64,000 nucleotides of DNA from Escarpia spicata (lineage: Eukaryota; Annelida; Polychaeta; Sabellida; Siboglinidae): contig OZ023210.1 in NCBI GenBank assembly GCA_963995525.1, forward strand, positions 22,775,856 to 22,839,855. Direction: 5' to 3'. The notes under the pieces are model-generated. The model had not been told where the DNA came from, ran no database searches, and saw only the letters and a program-made list of their open reading frames with translations. Numbering within the stretch: the stretch's first letter is position 1; every line of letters begins with the position of its first letter. Below, in pieces: positions 38,359 through 49,885 of this stretch. The translations under genes were made by a program, and so were the position numbers.

Positions 38359-39663
38359 CTTCACATTCGACCACCCTCTTCTGTCTTCACATTCGACCAC
38401 CCTCTTCTGTTTTCACATTCGACCACCCTCTTCTATTTTCATATTCGACCACCCTCTTCTGTCTTCACATTCGACCACCCTCTTCTATTTTCATATTCGA
38501 CACCCTCTTCTGTCTTCACATTCGACTACCCTCTTCTGTCTTCACATTCGACCACCCTCTTCTATTTTCACATTAGACCACCCTCTTCTGTCTTCACATT
38601 CGACCACCCTCTTCTGTCTTCACATTCGACCACCCTCTTCTGTCTTCACATTCGACCACCCTCTTCTGTTTTCACATTCGACCACCCTCTTCTGTTTTCA
38701 CATTCGACCACCCTCTTCTGTTTTCACATTCGACCACCCTCTTCTGTTTTCACATTCGACCACCCTCTTCTGTCTTCACATTCGACCACCCTCTTCTGTC
38801 TTCACATTCGACCACCCTCTTCAGTCTTCACATTCGACCACCCTCTTCAGTCTTCACATTCGACCACCCTCTTCTGTCTTCACATTCGATCACCCTCTTC
38901 TGTCTTCACATTCGACCACCCTCTTCTGTCTTCACATTCGACCACCCTCTTCTGTCTTCACATTCGACCACCCTCTTCTGTCTTCACATTCGACCACCCT
39001 CTTCTGTCTTCACATTCGACCACCCTCTTCTGTCTTCACATTCGACCACACTCTTCTGTCTTCACATTCGACCACCCTCTTCTGTCTTCACATTCGACCA
39101 ACCTCTTCTGTCTTCACATTCGACCACCCTCTTCTGTCTTCACATTCGACCACCCTCTTCTGTCTTCACATTCGACCACCCTCTTCTGTCTTCACATTCG
39201 ACCACCCTCTTCTGTCTTCACATTCGACCACCCTCTTCTGTTTTCACATTCGACCACCCTCTTCTGTTTTCACATTCGACCACCCTCTTCTGTTTTCACA
39301 TTCGACCATCCTCTTCTGTCTTCACATTCGACCACCCTCTTCTGTTTTCACATTCGACCACCCTCTTCTGTTTTCACATTCGACCACCCTCTTCTGTCTT
39401 CACATTCGACCACCCTCTTCTGTCTTCACATTCGACCACCCTCTTCTGTCTTCACATTCGACCACCCTCTTCTGTCTTCACATTCGACTACCCTCTTCTG
39501 TCTTCACATTCGACCACCCTCTTCTGTCTTCACATTCGACCACCCTCTTCTGTCTTCACATTCGACCACCCTCTTCTGTCTTCACATTCGACCACCCTCT
39601 TCTGTCTTCACATTCGACCACCCTCTTATGTAGGAGGCATTCGACCATCCTCTTCTGTTTTCA
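38359..39663. repeat. 26-bp minisatellite, about 49 copies
   Basis: The unit is TTCACATTCGACCACCCTCTTCTG plus TC, with variants TT for TC and TA for TG clustered in runs. One copy near 38500 is a base short and the last copies near 39630 are degraded. The unit has no stop codon in any plus-strand frame. Since 26 is not a multiple of three, a 436-residue open frame passes through all frames with a 26-residue period. That open frame is a by-product of the repeat and not a gene. Confidence 0.97.
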
Positions 39664-41545
39664 CGCATCTCTTCTAACTCATTTTCTGCATAGGACCTGC
39701 CTATCGCAGTCTGCTCGCAGCTACATATTTCAAACTTTGTTTATTGCGATACCTTGTATCGATTACATTAACAGTGTTTCAAACTGCATTTCCATTTTCA
39801 CATTCTTGTCAAATACTGTTTCGTACGTTGTTTGATACATGGCAACTTTGGCAACACTCCGGTCAAAACACGACTTTGTGGCTGCTTTAGATCTCCGTGA
39901 TCAATCACTGTGGTCAATTGATTTTCTTGGCCATACTTTGTGACGAGACCTTTCTTTGTTGACATGTCACATGTCGTAGAACCGGACAACTTTCTACATC
40001 AAAGGGCAAAGAAAGCTAAGCTACTTGAGTAATACATCATTTGCTTTCCACAGAGACAGGCACTAACAATCATGACCCTCATAACAGATCCGCTGTCCAC
40101 GATTAGGCCTCCAGTTGATGATTTTTTTGCGTGAGCCACCGGCGTTACGCTTGACTGAGCAACCAACAGATATTGCATTTTGTAAACAAATTAGTTTCTT
40201 CACAATTTGCGGGAATACTTCAGACATTGATTCGTGTATAGTCGTTTCTGTAAAACACTTTGACTATTACCACGGGCCGAAGTCTGGATACCACAGAATG
40301 TAATATTTTTCCTTTACATTTTTGTTATAATAAAACTACACATCCGATCTCTTAATACAAGGGGCAGTATCATAAGTTCGCAAAACAATTAATAGGCTAT
40401 ATCGAAACTTGCACACGTTCGGACGCGAATAAGCACATACGGGTTCGTTTGCGAACTTGTGGATTTCCGTTTTCAGTCATACAGGAGTAGACCACTAACA
40501 TCAACACCTTTGAAAATTACTAAATTATTGAAGAAGAGGTAATTTAGTCTAGTTCGACGTGTTAACACGGTGCAGATATTCAGCAGCGCTGTTTCGACTT
40601 CCGGACGCCTGACGTCGGCAAACATAACTCATTTCACACTCGAGCACACACTCGCACGCGCTCGCACGCGCTCGCACGAACACCGTCGCTTACGTCACAC
40701 CAACGCAGCAGCACACGTGCGCACGAACGCCCACGCATGTACGCTCGCTGATAAGTAATACTCAAAACATTACCAAAACGTAGACAGAAAATGTATTGAG
40801 TAAAGGAAGGGCAATGAACCATAATTATTGTAAGTGGTAAAAATGTAACCATTACTGTTTAGGTAGGCTCCCTAGGTCTATCTATATTTGTCAACTATGT
40901 GTAGTTATGATTCCATTCTAGGATAGGAACACACATGTCCCATTTGAACTTCTTCACGATTATACGTGCACACGAGCCAGCCGGAAACAGGTTTATTCCA
41001 CACAAATATTTTCTTACAGGTGTACTCCAGTTTATTCTGCCATTTAATATGTATCGTGTTGACGCGTGTTACTTCGAGAAATTGGATTTAATCCACAGTG
41101 GCGCCGCATAGCGAATGTGAACAAAGCTGCACATTTATACGTTGAGTTTTTGTAAAACCAATTTTTTTGGCGCGGATACCTGCCAGCAAAGCATTCGTTG
41201 TGTTTGAAAATATATCAATTTGCCTTATTCTGAGAAAGTCATTAATCTTCAACATTTTAGAAATTTGTTCTACGCAAAACACAGTGTAGGCTAATAATGG
41301 TCTTGAGTTACCTTTCTTCTGTCATTAATGGCGATCATTTTCCATATTTTCCATTCACCCATTATTGCCTAGAAAACAAATTAACATTAAAATCAAGTTT
41401 CGTAATTTTAACTCACCGCCATTTTACGTAATTTGCCTTAAGAAATCGGATCGGTAGTTCAATTTATAGCTTGCAATTAAGGTAAACAACTCCAATTAAG
41501 ACACCTAATTATACAACAGAATGATCCACATTGAAACAATTAGTC
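39664..41545. other. intergenic, no gene recognised
   Basis: Contains a short CGCTCGCACG repeat at about 40640-40680. No exon-like frame was found. Confidence 0.4.
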
Positions 41546-42376
41546 CAGTGCTTCTTAACCTTTTTGATGTCGCGGCACACTTTCGAGTTCATTTCATTAT
41601 TTTGATTCTCGACTAGTGTTTTCACATCTTTGTGCTTTATAACGTAATTTCATTGTATACGAGTTTTTAAACCATGATTTAAAATAATTTGAAGAATTAT
41701 TATCAATTAATTTCCCCATTGTCATTTAGCATATAAAAGAGATTATAAACTTGCCAAAACCAGCGTCCCTTTTGGGAACAAAGGCGCTGAACGAGCTACA
41801 GGACAAATGCTCTTTAGTCCCGATCTCACGTTGTTCTTGATAAGTGTCGGCGTTCAGAATCTTACTTCACAAAGGCAGCTCAAGCGAAATAGATTACGAA
41901 CCAAGACATACTGATCCATGTCGGTCAACCTGAACTAATAATGTATCCTGTCTTGAACTGTCATGCTATATATTCATATATCACATCTGACTGCCAAAGC
42001 AAATCGCGCATTAGGCTTCATCAAGAGAAAGTTATTTAAATGTTCAGAGATTGTTGTGTCACTTCTGCTCACAAAGTGCAGTCTGAATGGCCATGGGTTC
42101 GGGGCATTTGATGATATTTGCCATGGAATGTTCGTGACCAAATAAACAGTATATGGTTATCGACGCATGTTTTTTTGTCACAAACCCTGTAGCATGTCTA
42201 GTCATCAGAGCTGCTCCATCGCCACCAACACAAACTGTGAATTTTATAATACGACAGTAACTTGGATTAAAATACACAGTATTACCTGTCGTGTTATTCT
42301 TCCTGTAACCATAAACTCTTCCTCTAATCATAAAAGTACCGCGGCACACTTGGGACTTGGTGGTTGAGAAGCCCTG
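41546..42376. mobile_element. hAT-type non-autonomous element, 831 bp
   Basis: The left end reads CAGTGCTTCTTAACC. The right end, reversed, reads CAGGGCTTCTCAACC. Both continue into a GCGGCACAC / GTGTGCCGCGG motif. CAGGGGTTCTCAACC-like termini are a hallmark of many animal hAT families. The flanking 8-mers are AATTAGTC (41538-41545) and AGCTAGTC (42377-42384), matching at 6 of 8, as expected for an old 8-bp target duplication. The interior holds a LINE fragment and no transposase. Confidence 0.75.
41963..42075 (+). pseudogene. LINE reverse transcriptase fragment inside hAT element
   Basis: The frame reads HISHLTAKANRALGFIKRKL followed by a CSE motif. This matches the H---A-KANRTLGFIRR-L--CS stretch of Jockey-like LINE reverse transcriptases. 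Only this short segment is present. It was probably captured by, or inserted into, the hAT element. Confidence 0.6.
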
Positions 42377-42449
42377 AGCTAGTCCACGCTTCACCTAGAG
42401 ACCGAATGTTGCCGCCTTGTAGGCCTACGCGTCTTGAGAGTTGGTGGTT

Positions 42450-42491
42450 TATGCGTGCGTGCGTGCATGCGTGCGTGCGTGCGTGCGCGTT
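42450..42491. repeat. (GTGC)n microsatellite
   Basis: GCGTGCGTGC units with one CATGC interruption. Confidence 0.9.
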
Positions 42492-44877
42492 TTTCCATAA
42501 GACATATGTCCTAATTTTAATAAGGCTCGTAAAAGTTGTAGACTAGATCACCTAGCCAAAAAGTGTTACCTTTTGAGCTGTTTCAAGCAACGCTAAGATG
42601 CGGAACTTTATCGCTTATAAAAGCACTCGGTTTTCTTTCATAGGAAACATTCTTCTTTCAAACACTTATAAGCTGACACTTGGCCGTCGTATAGATTCAC
42701 CTGCAAAGCAGCTTTGCCACCTCGAAACGACTGCAACAACGTCGACAACGTCAAACGGGAGGTACACGAACTTACCAAGAAGTAACGCGGTCTACCAATC
42801 GATCACTACAGTTGGTCTGTATATATAGGCTGTCCAAGCACAGAGTCAAACAACGGGTTAGCATCTTCGATATGTGCATTGTCTTCGCCCCAACATTTTC
42901 TGGTGAACTTGAATCGTAGACAGTCTTGAAGGGCGACAGCTTTATGTCGACACTATCACTACTTCATGCACTTTGTTAAGTAGCTTTTGTCTTCTAAGCA
43001 GAATCTTATTCAACGTGTTTAACTATCAGAACGCAAAACTTAAATCGAAACTCGATATCTTCCAGCTGAGCGTCCGGCCCGCCAATTTCATGGAGGAAAT
43101 TTACAAAAGTATCATATATCTCACCAGAGCCACACCGTGACTTTAATAGCCAACGAACACTGATAATTTTCTGTTGTTCTTCAAAAAGTATAATTCTTTG
43201 CGCGGGTCTCGCGCATGCCAGCTGGGAACAGTGCGCTGGCCAAATTTGGCTCGCGGGCTAAGGTCTGCGGTACTTTGGCCAATAGGCAAACAAGTTGAGT
43301 CCAGTCGGCAAACCGTTCTGAATGATATTTGACTTTGAGGTAAACGTCCATACGCTTGAAATAATATCCATTAGAGCTAAATTGACAAATAATCAAACTG
43401 CTATAAACAAATACATAAATGCGTATATTATTATTTGGATAACATCTCTTCTCGTTGTTTGTGTCAACTTGGACATAATGCCAAAGAACCACGGAATACA
43501 CACAAAAACCGGTTAGGCCTAGTGCTTTATGTGGAATCAAAAAGGGCACAAAGCCACGACAAGGATCTGTGTCGCACCTATTCCTTAACCAAGGCTACTC
43601 CTGTCACTGTCCGAGTCAACACACACGTGGATCCTTGCCCCTAGTTGGGGAAACGTTCAAAAAATACTGTCACAGTTGGGGCGTTAGGCGTTGACCTATG
43701 GCTGCCTAGGATCAGTCTAGATAGGTCTACTCAAAGCATTTAAATGCTTTGGTCTACTTGATAAAAACAGGCGTGAACGCGCCAGGACAAACGGTGGCGC
43801 CACATCACGGAGCTCGAATAATTATTCTGGTTGTCTTGCTTACACTGGGGTCGAGTATGTAATCGTTGGAACCTACCAGACGAATAAGATAAGGTTGTTG
43901 TGTAAAGTCATTATTAATAAGAGAGAATGTTATTGTTACAACGGGAATATGTCTCTGCCTCCAGAGTCTCTTCTGAGCAACAAACTGTGGCGTCATATCA
44001 CGCAGCTTGGATAATCAAGGCAATTAGCCTTGCTGAAAGAAAAGGGTGCCGCCACCTATCGCGATGTAATGCAGGCAGATGTTTGATATGATTTGTTTTT
44101 TGGGTAACATGAAATTATATGTGTAGTTTTCTATAACAGTCAACATAATAATACAACTATATACAACAGCATAGATATGATTTCATATTACACAATATTT
44201 AAGGTAAAGCCATGATTTGATTCAATTGTGCTGCCATTTATTGCAAGATTCTGGAATGTTCTCGTGTACCGCTATAATTTATATCTTTGACCGTTATACT
44301 TTTTCCCGCCAAACGAAATCGCAGTCTCTTGCACACAGTTAACATACACGATTGATTTGTAAGGCTCTGGTAAAAGGTGGCATGCTAGGATTTCGTTGTG
44401 TCCCATTATGTTTTGGCCCGGTCCACAGTCAAAGTCACTAGGACCATGATGATTGTACGCCCACGTCTGTAAAAGGACAGCACCCGACAATAAACCTGAG
44501 GTGGTCGAGACACAACCTGAATGATGACTAATTAAGTGAGCCCGATGCCCCCACGGTGTATAGTAGAAAGAGATAGGAGAACTGTGTTAATAGAGAGCTT
44601 TGCCATCCAGAGCAAACAATCATGAACGCACTCCGTGTAGAAAAATAGGTAGCATATTCATGTACAGACAAATGATACATCGTACATAGCGTTATCTACA
44701 TACACTGTTATCGCCGTTTAGATTTAACCAACAGAAGTCGCAATGTTGACAATAGTACAACTCGATCGATTTGTACTGTTGTAGTAAAGTAAAGTAAAGT
44801 AGCTACTCAGCAAAAATGCTATGGAACACTAATAGTTTCCATCCTCCTCATTTGACGAAAGAACGGAACGTTGGCAG
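42492..44877. other. intergenic, no gene recognised
   Basis: CpG-rich sequence. Around 43230-43290 the words CCAAATTTGGCTCGCGGGC resemble an end of another hAT family, but a partner end was not found. Confidence 0.35.
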
Positions 44878-45168
44878 CAGACACGGGAGGACGAGTCCAA
44901 GCATTTTTAGAACCCAGGTTCGAATCCTGTTGAGCCTTGTGCAAGTTCGTTCACTGTATGTTGCTCAGTTCGCTCAGCTGTATGAATGAGTACCTGGCTA
45001 TAGACAGTGATGAGTATTTGTGTACGAATAGTCTTCGCGCATTAATTCCAGCGTGGCTCGATGCTTCCCAGGGAAGTCGAGATGGTGTGTCGATTGAACA
45101 GATATGACAGGGAGTAAAACATAAAGCCTTTTGAGCAGTCCTGAAGACTGGATACTACACTTTACTGT
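44878..45168 (+). mobile_element. tRNA-derived SINE copy
   Basis: The box B is CAGGTTCGAATCCTG at about 44917. The body follows the family (GAATGAGTACCTGGCTATAG; TGTACGAATAGTCTTCGCGC; GATGCTTCCCAGGGAAGT; GGGAGTAAAACATAAAGCC; CTGAAGACTGGATACTACAC). The 5' end of the head is disturbed and the GCTATATAA terminus is replaced by ACTTTACTGT. Confidence 0.85.
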
Positions 45169-45369
45169 AAAATGGCAGCGTTGTAGTGACAATGTAAGTA
45201 TACTTATATTCGTTATGATACACCCGGATTTGCTGCTTCTAGACCAGAAAATCACGCGAGCGGAATCACAAAGTCTGACACAAAAGCAATAATGCCGTAT
45301 TTCTTTGCAGCAGGACATGTGAACTACGCTAGATATGGACTGTATTACTTAAGAACCATGTCTTGAAAG

Positions 45370-46640
45370 CGGCTTAGCCTTTTGGAGAACTTCCCGGAAG
45401 GACACGACGCAATGCACCACATTTGGAATCACATTTAGGCAGACATGTAGGCCTACGTTGAGACGACATTGATGGGATATGGGCATGGACCAGGAGGCAT
45501 TGCTGGTGAAAAACGTATGCCGTCAACTGTTAAAAGATGGGCTCTGATTCTTTTCTCATAACCAGGTACCTAGAGAGTGAAGTTGCCAGCATAAGAGAGT
45601 CGCATACAACAAAGCAAGCAACAATTCACAACGAAGAGACGTCGGGTGGCATTCAATCTGACGCAACGAACAGGGAGATCGTTAGACAAATGTTGTAGCC
45701 TGCATTAATCCGCAGAACAATGATGATTACTCTCAGGGCATTGTCAACATAGTATCTGAGGCGATAGCTGCAGCATCTGTGAAGGTAGACAACTCCGTCG
45801 CCATTGACAGGAACCGGGTGGACCAATATGAACTTAGCTGGCCGGAAAGTTTCAATGAACCCTTATCAAAAAGGTCGTTACCCTGTCGATCAGCCAGAGA
45901 CGCATCAAAATAAGTAATGTAGATTGCTTTGACGCGAATCTAATCTACTCTCGCGTCACGGGAATGTTGAATTCACGCGATATGAATATGAATGACGTAT
46001 TCTCCATGTACTGACACCCTTGCCTAATTCCATGTTCGACAACAATGGAGATATGAGGATTCCAAATTCCAAATCAAGTGTGAAACGGAAGCTACATGTG
46101 GAACACTCAGCTAGAACACTTCCAACTGCTGCAAAGACAATCGTCGATGCACTATACAAGACTATGTCAACAGTGTGTTGCATTACGTGTTCAGACAGTT
46201 AGACACCAGTTACATGAACATCATATCTGGTCGCTAGCAGGCGTCACAAACTACGACTTGCTACTCTGCTGCCATCCCAGAAGATTGTACTCATAGTCAC
46301 AAAAACAAACGTCAGCTGACGCCAGTATCCATTATGAATTACACACTGAAAGCGATCTCTCACCGAGCCACAGTGAAGCACAACAAAGCGCCGTGACCTC
46401 GAGACGAAACACAATGAAGCAGCTATTATCATTCTTCAACCAGTAGTAGCTGCAGCAAAGGAAGGGGCGACTTGCATGAAGGTGATTTGTGATGACGTAG
46501 ATGTATTTCTCCTCCTTATTCACTACTTTCTTGAATGTCCATTGTCATGTGCCCTTTACTTGGAAGCAAAGAGTCATGCACCATCTTTTGCAATTGCCAC
46601 GGACAGGAAGACTTAACAACCGCCGGACGAAGATAAACGA
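45370..46640 (+). pseudogene. relic of a widespread animal gene family with a CDD-x-DVF motif
   Basis: Pieces in changing frames follow, in order, a large uncharacterised animal family that I recognise by its motifs. These are GGIAGEKRM near 45500, a stretch ending SWPESFNEPLSK near 45850, YSRVTGMLNSRDMNMNDVF near 45950-46000, NSMFDNNGDMRIPNSKSSVK near 46030-46080, and EGATCMKVICDDVDVFLLL near 46465-46525. The last resembles the acidic CDDTDVFVLL block of that family, perhaps a PIN/FEN-like nuclease fold. Several stops and frameshifts interrupt it, and no introns are needed. Function in the family is unknown to me. It may itself be transposon-borne. Confidence 0.5.
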
Positions 46641-47167
46641 TGATGCAGACAGTGACGATGACAACGAATGTGATGACAGTGTGACGATGCAATAAACCTA
46701 TCGATTTGCATCTTAATATGGCCGAAGAATGAGTCGAGGTAAGTAAATTGCTATATATTATGTTATCATAGCGAATATATATATTGATATTTTCACGATA
46801 ATGCTGCCATGTTGGCTGCCATTTTGGATTACCTCAATATCTCGTTGTTGTACATTACAACAAATTAGTCCACTGAATTCTTCGGGTGCTAAAGCGTATA
46901 TTTATAAACAAAAAGTAAGTATCTAGGTGGAATAGCAGTGGAATTATGATCGATTTTATACATATTTCACGTCATCACGGCCATCTTGGATATTTCAAAT
47001 TCCTTCACCCCTCGAAATCTCCTCATATAAATCATGTACCCAGCCCAATCATATCCGTGATTATGCAATAGTTCAGAGTTCCTTTGTGCAACCGACCAGA
47101 CATTCAGATCCTTTCGAACGCTGTTCACCTTCGAACCACTCCCTAACACAAAGTCAGAGGCTGTTCT
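46641..47167. other. upstream region of ferritin 1
   Basis: Contains two GGCCATCTTGGAT / GCCATTTTGGATTAC phrases near 46815 and 46978. These look like an old dispersed repeat and are not shared with the upstream region of the second ferritin gene, whose homology starts only at about 47168. Confidence 0.4.
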
Positions 47168-47217
47168 CGTCTTGGCAGCTGGCATAGTTAACTGCGCCAT
47201 TCACCAATCGACATTCG

Positions 47218-47249
47218 ATGCTCTGGGACGTCAGTGAACGTACATGCAT
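47218..47249 (+). promoter_or_regulatory. iron-responsive-element-like hairpin, ferritin 1
   Basis: A CAGTGA loop (47232-47237) is closed by ACGT/ACGT, with an outer ATGC/GCAT stem. In the classical IRE, a CAGUGN loop sits on five base pairs with an unpaired C below. IRP proteins bind it and block translation when iron is low. Here the position of the bulged C is G (TGG facing a single C), and the fifth pair is a G-A mismatch. The loop ends 157 bases before the start codon, exactly as in ferritin 2. Confidence 0.7.
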
Positions 47250-47394
47250 TGCAAACGTGGGCGCTTGCAGAGAAAAATCTGATAAATATCTTCGCAAAAT
47301 ACTAGCACGGTTAGCGTTAGCATTTGTACATAGTACGCACAGGTGTGCCAAGCGTTTGTTGTAAGCAATAGGCAAGACAAGAGAAAAGAAAACG

Positions 47395-49807
47395 ATGACG
47401 CAGACACAACCGCGACAGAACTACCACGCCGAGTGCGAGGCCGGTGTAAACAAGCAGATATACCTGGAGCTGTACGCTAGCTACGTCTACCAGTCCATGG
47501 TGAGTACTCGGATGTCGTTACTTGTTTGACAGTCTAACGCCTGCATCTGCATGTATAAATGCAATTAGAAACATGTACGCACAATACGTGGGCACAGACC
47601 ACGCACAAATACAAGCGCGGATACTCAACCACGATCACCAAAGTTACAGACATAATGGTACAGCTGATGGAGAATAATACCAGGTCCGTAGCGTAGTTGA
47701 TTGGGGGGATGCATTTCTTTATCTGCTGGCAGATTCCCTTGATACCTCCAGCTTCACCCTCTTGAGGCTTCCGAAATCTCCCCAACTGCACCACGTTGAT
47801 ACCTCGAGCGGAACTCTTTTACCTCGCCATCAGCGCAGGTGGCGGGAATGCACCCATTGAACCCCCAGGATAAACCGTGTACATGTGAACACAATTGGGA
47901 TATGAGAAAACCGGGGGTATTATATGATAATAATAATACATAATTTCTTACGCGCCAATATCCTCAGACAATTCGTGTGATAGGCGAAAGTCGTCAACAA
48001 CTGGATGGATGTGCTAGGAAGCTAGGGAGGATAGGCGATATTGAAAAGATAGGTTTTGAGGTGACGACGAAATGTAACAATATTTTCTGCTGATTTAACA
48101 TTAACGGGAAGCGAATTCCATATAGTTGGCGCGGCAACTGAAAAAGCGCGAGTTCCGACAAGATAATCTTAACAGCCAGTACTTGCATTTACTATGGCAG
48201 AGGAACAATGTAAACGTTTTATTTTATACTTATGAAATTATGGAAACGGCACTTACATGTCTGACCCCAAGGATCTAAGGGACCATTTCATAACATCACT
48301 GAAATGTGTTGCTGTCTGGCGGATATTTGTTGGGGGAGGGTGTATGTTCTTCCTGCCGGCAGGCTCTAAAAAAAACACTCAAATGGCATCCTTCAGATAT
48401 GTCCGATCGCTTCCTCACTAAGGCTCCCCAAAGACCTCCAAACGCAGCCATGCAGTCCCGATACCTCGAGCGGAATCCTTTCGCCATGCGTACCCATCCA
48501 TCGCTCCCCCTCCACTTGTGGACCCGAATACCTGTCAAAAGTGCACTTTTGAATCTCATGTTGGTACACTATCATAAAGACTTCTTCTAATTTTAGCAGA
48601 TTTGTCTACGGCAGCAACATTCTGCAATATTCCATCGTGCACGCTAGATCGTTTGTGAGCATCTGTATTTAGTGCGGCGGCGTTTATCGTTCATTGTTTC
48701 GTTCTCTGCAGGCGTGGTACTTTGACCGCGATGACGTGGCACTTCCCGGAATACATGCCTACTTCAAGCATAAGTCGACAGAGGAAAGAGAACACGCCGA
48801 GAAGTTCATGTCCTACCAGAACCTACGCGGCGGCCGCATTGTGCTACAAACGACAAAGGTGCAATGTTGTTGTCGTTGTTGTTGTTGTTGATGATGTCGT
48901 CGTCGTTGTTGCTCTCCTCTTGTTTCCCTGTATGTCCGGGTGAGGCTGGCCCCAATGTTATACTGGTCGTCGATTTTTGTTTGTTTTTTGTCTTCCCCTT
49001 CACTGTCATTGCACCGCTGTCTCCACGAAACGTATCCACTCCCATCTATCTTCCTCTCTCATCCTCCACTCCTCTCCCAATCCTCCAAACCTCTCTTTAC
49101 ACAATCCTCCCATCGCCGTCTAGGTCGTCCTCGCTCCTTTTCTCTTCCACGTTTCGGCCATCAGCTTTTTTTGCCATCCGTTCTTCTCGCACCTCTGTAT
49201 AACTGGTGATGTCGTATAACTTGAAAAAAATAGCCATTCCAAACGTAATATTTGTACATGCTCGTTTCTTTAGAGACAAATAACATGTGAAAATGTTAAG
49301 TGTTTTTTTTCTATTATGNNNNNNNNNNNNNNNNNNNNNNNNNNNNNNNNNNNNNNNNNNNNNNNNNNNNNNNNNNNNNNNNNNNNNNNNNNNNNNNNNN
49401 NNNNNNNNNNNNNNNNNNNNNNNNNNNNNNNNNNNNNNNNNNNNNNNNNNNNNNNNNNNNNNNNNNNNNNNNNNNNNNNNNNNNNNNNNNNNNNNNNNNN
49501 NNNNNNNNNNNNNNNNNNGAATTTTAGGGCAAGTGATATTATTGGTTGAGCTTATCTTCCGAGTTTTGGCAAGGCGATCTGCCAGGGGGTACTGAGACTG
49601 ATGTAATCCGCAGCCCCCCTGACGCGCGAGGATGATTAATGGGTTTTTTTCGTTTTTTTTCAGATGTGCAGTTTCTTGGAGGTGGAATTCTTAGTTGAAC
49701 AGGTGAAACACCTGAAGGAATTGTCCGACAAAGTCAGGCAACTCCGTCTAACAGGCCACGGGGTTGGCGAGTTTCTCTTCGACAAGGAAGCTTTCGAATC
49801 CAACTGA
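47395..49807 (+). CDS. ferritin heavy-chain-type subunit, gene 1 (exon 3 not in sequence)
   Basis: Ferritin subunits form a 24-mer cytosolic shell that oxidises and stores iron. Exons: 47395-47499 (35 codons, [20 protein letters not shown]...), 48712-48858 (147 bp), exon 3 not found, and 49664-49807 (ends ...EAFESN, stop). Introns are GT-AG and phase 0, at the positions known for vertebrate FTH1, whose exon 2 is also 147 bp. Exon 3 (126 bp in the sister gene) must lie in the 200-N gap at 49319-49518 or be lost. Ferroxidase residues visible are E25, Y32, E60, H63 and Q139; E105 would be in the missing exon. No signal peptide is seen, so a cytosolic protein is expected. Oddities are Y at 23 (N in the sister), S129 in place of the three-fold-channel Asp, a LINE 8 bp after the exon 2 donor, and a weak donor (GTGCAA). 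A poly(A) signal AATAAA lies at 49880-49885. Confidence 0.93.
47690..48600. repeat. dispersed repeat debris in ferritin 1 intron 1
   Basis: GATACCTCGAGCGGAA followed by a CTTT/GCC phrase occurs at about 47798 and again at about 48460. From 47930 on, an AATAATAATACATAATTTCTTACGCGCC start and a GGGAAGCGAATTCCATA phrase resemble non-coding dispersed repeats common in marine invertebrates. No coding exon is seen between ferritin exons 1 and 2. Confidence 0.45.
48866..49200 (-). mobile_element. LINE 3' end inserted in ferritin 1 intron 2
   Basis: On the minus strand, 49140-49080 encodes [19 protein letters not shown], the arginine-rich C-terminus of a LINE protein. After the 3' UTR (GGGGCCAGCCTCACCCGGAC) the element ends in an (AAC)n-type tail, seen on the plus strand as the GTTGTT run at 48866-48915. 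Its tail begins only 8 bases after the exon 2 splice donor of ferritin 1. The 5' side runs toward the gap and is truncated. Confidence 0.7.
49319..49518. other. assembly gap (200 N)
   Basis: Exactly 200 unknown bases, probably a placeholder length. Any open frame crossing it is meaningless. It is the expected place for ferritin 1 exon 3. Confidence 1.
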
Positions 49808-49879
49808 TTATTATAACACGGTATCTGGTCTTACATTTGTCACTTAGTTTTGTTGCGTTGGGTGTACAGGCATCTATGT

Positions 49880-49885
49880 AATAAA
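49880..49885 (+). terminator. poly(A) signal of ferritin 1
   Basis: AATAAA, 73 bases after the stop codon, followed by a GT-rich stretch near 49900. Confidence 0.7.

Noticed and set aside
38323..39633. 436-residue open reading frame
   Set aside because: It is a read-through of the 26-bp minisatellite, which lacks stops in every plus-strand frame. There is no start context, domain or non-repeat sequence.
38359..39663. CRISPR-like array
   Set aside because: The repeats are head-to-tail without spacers, and this is a eukaryotic genome.
43200..43300. hAT terminus
   Set aside because: The CCAAATTTGGCTCGCGGGC phrase is suggestive, but no partner terminus or target duplication was found.
49287..49595. 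Open frames crossing 49319-49518
   Set aside because: They run through unknown bases of the assembly gap.
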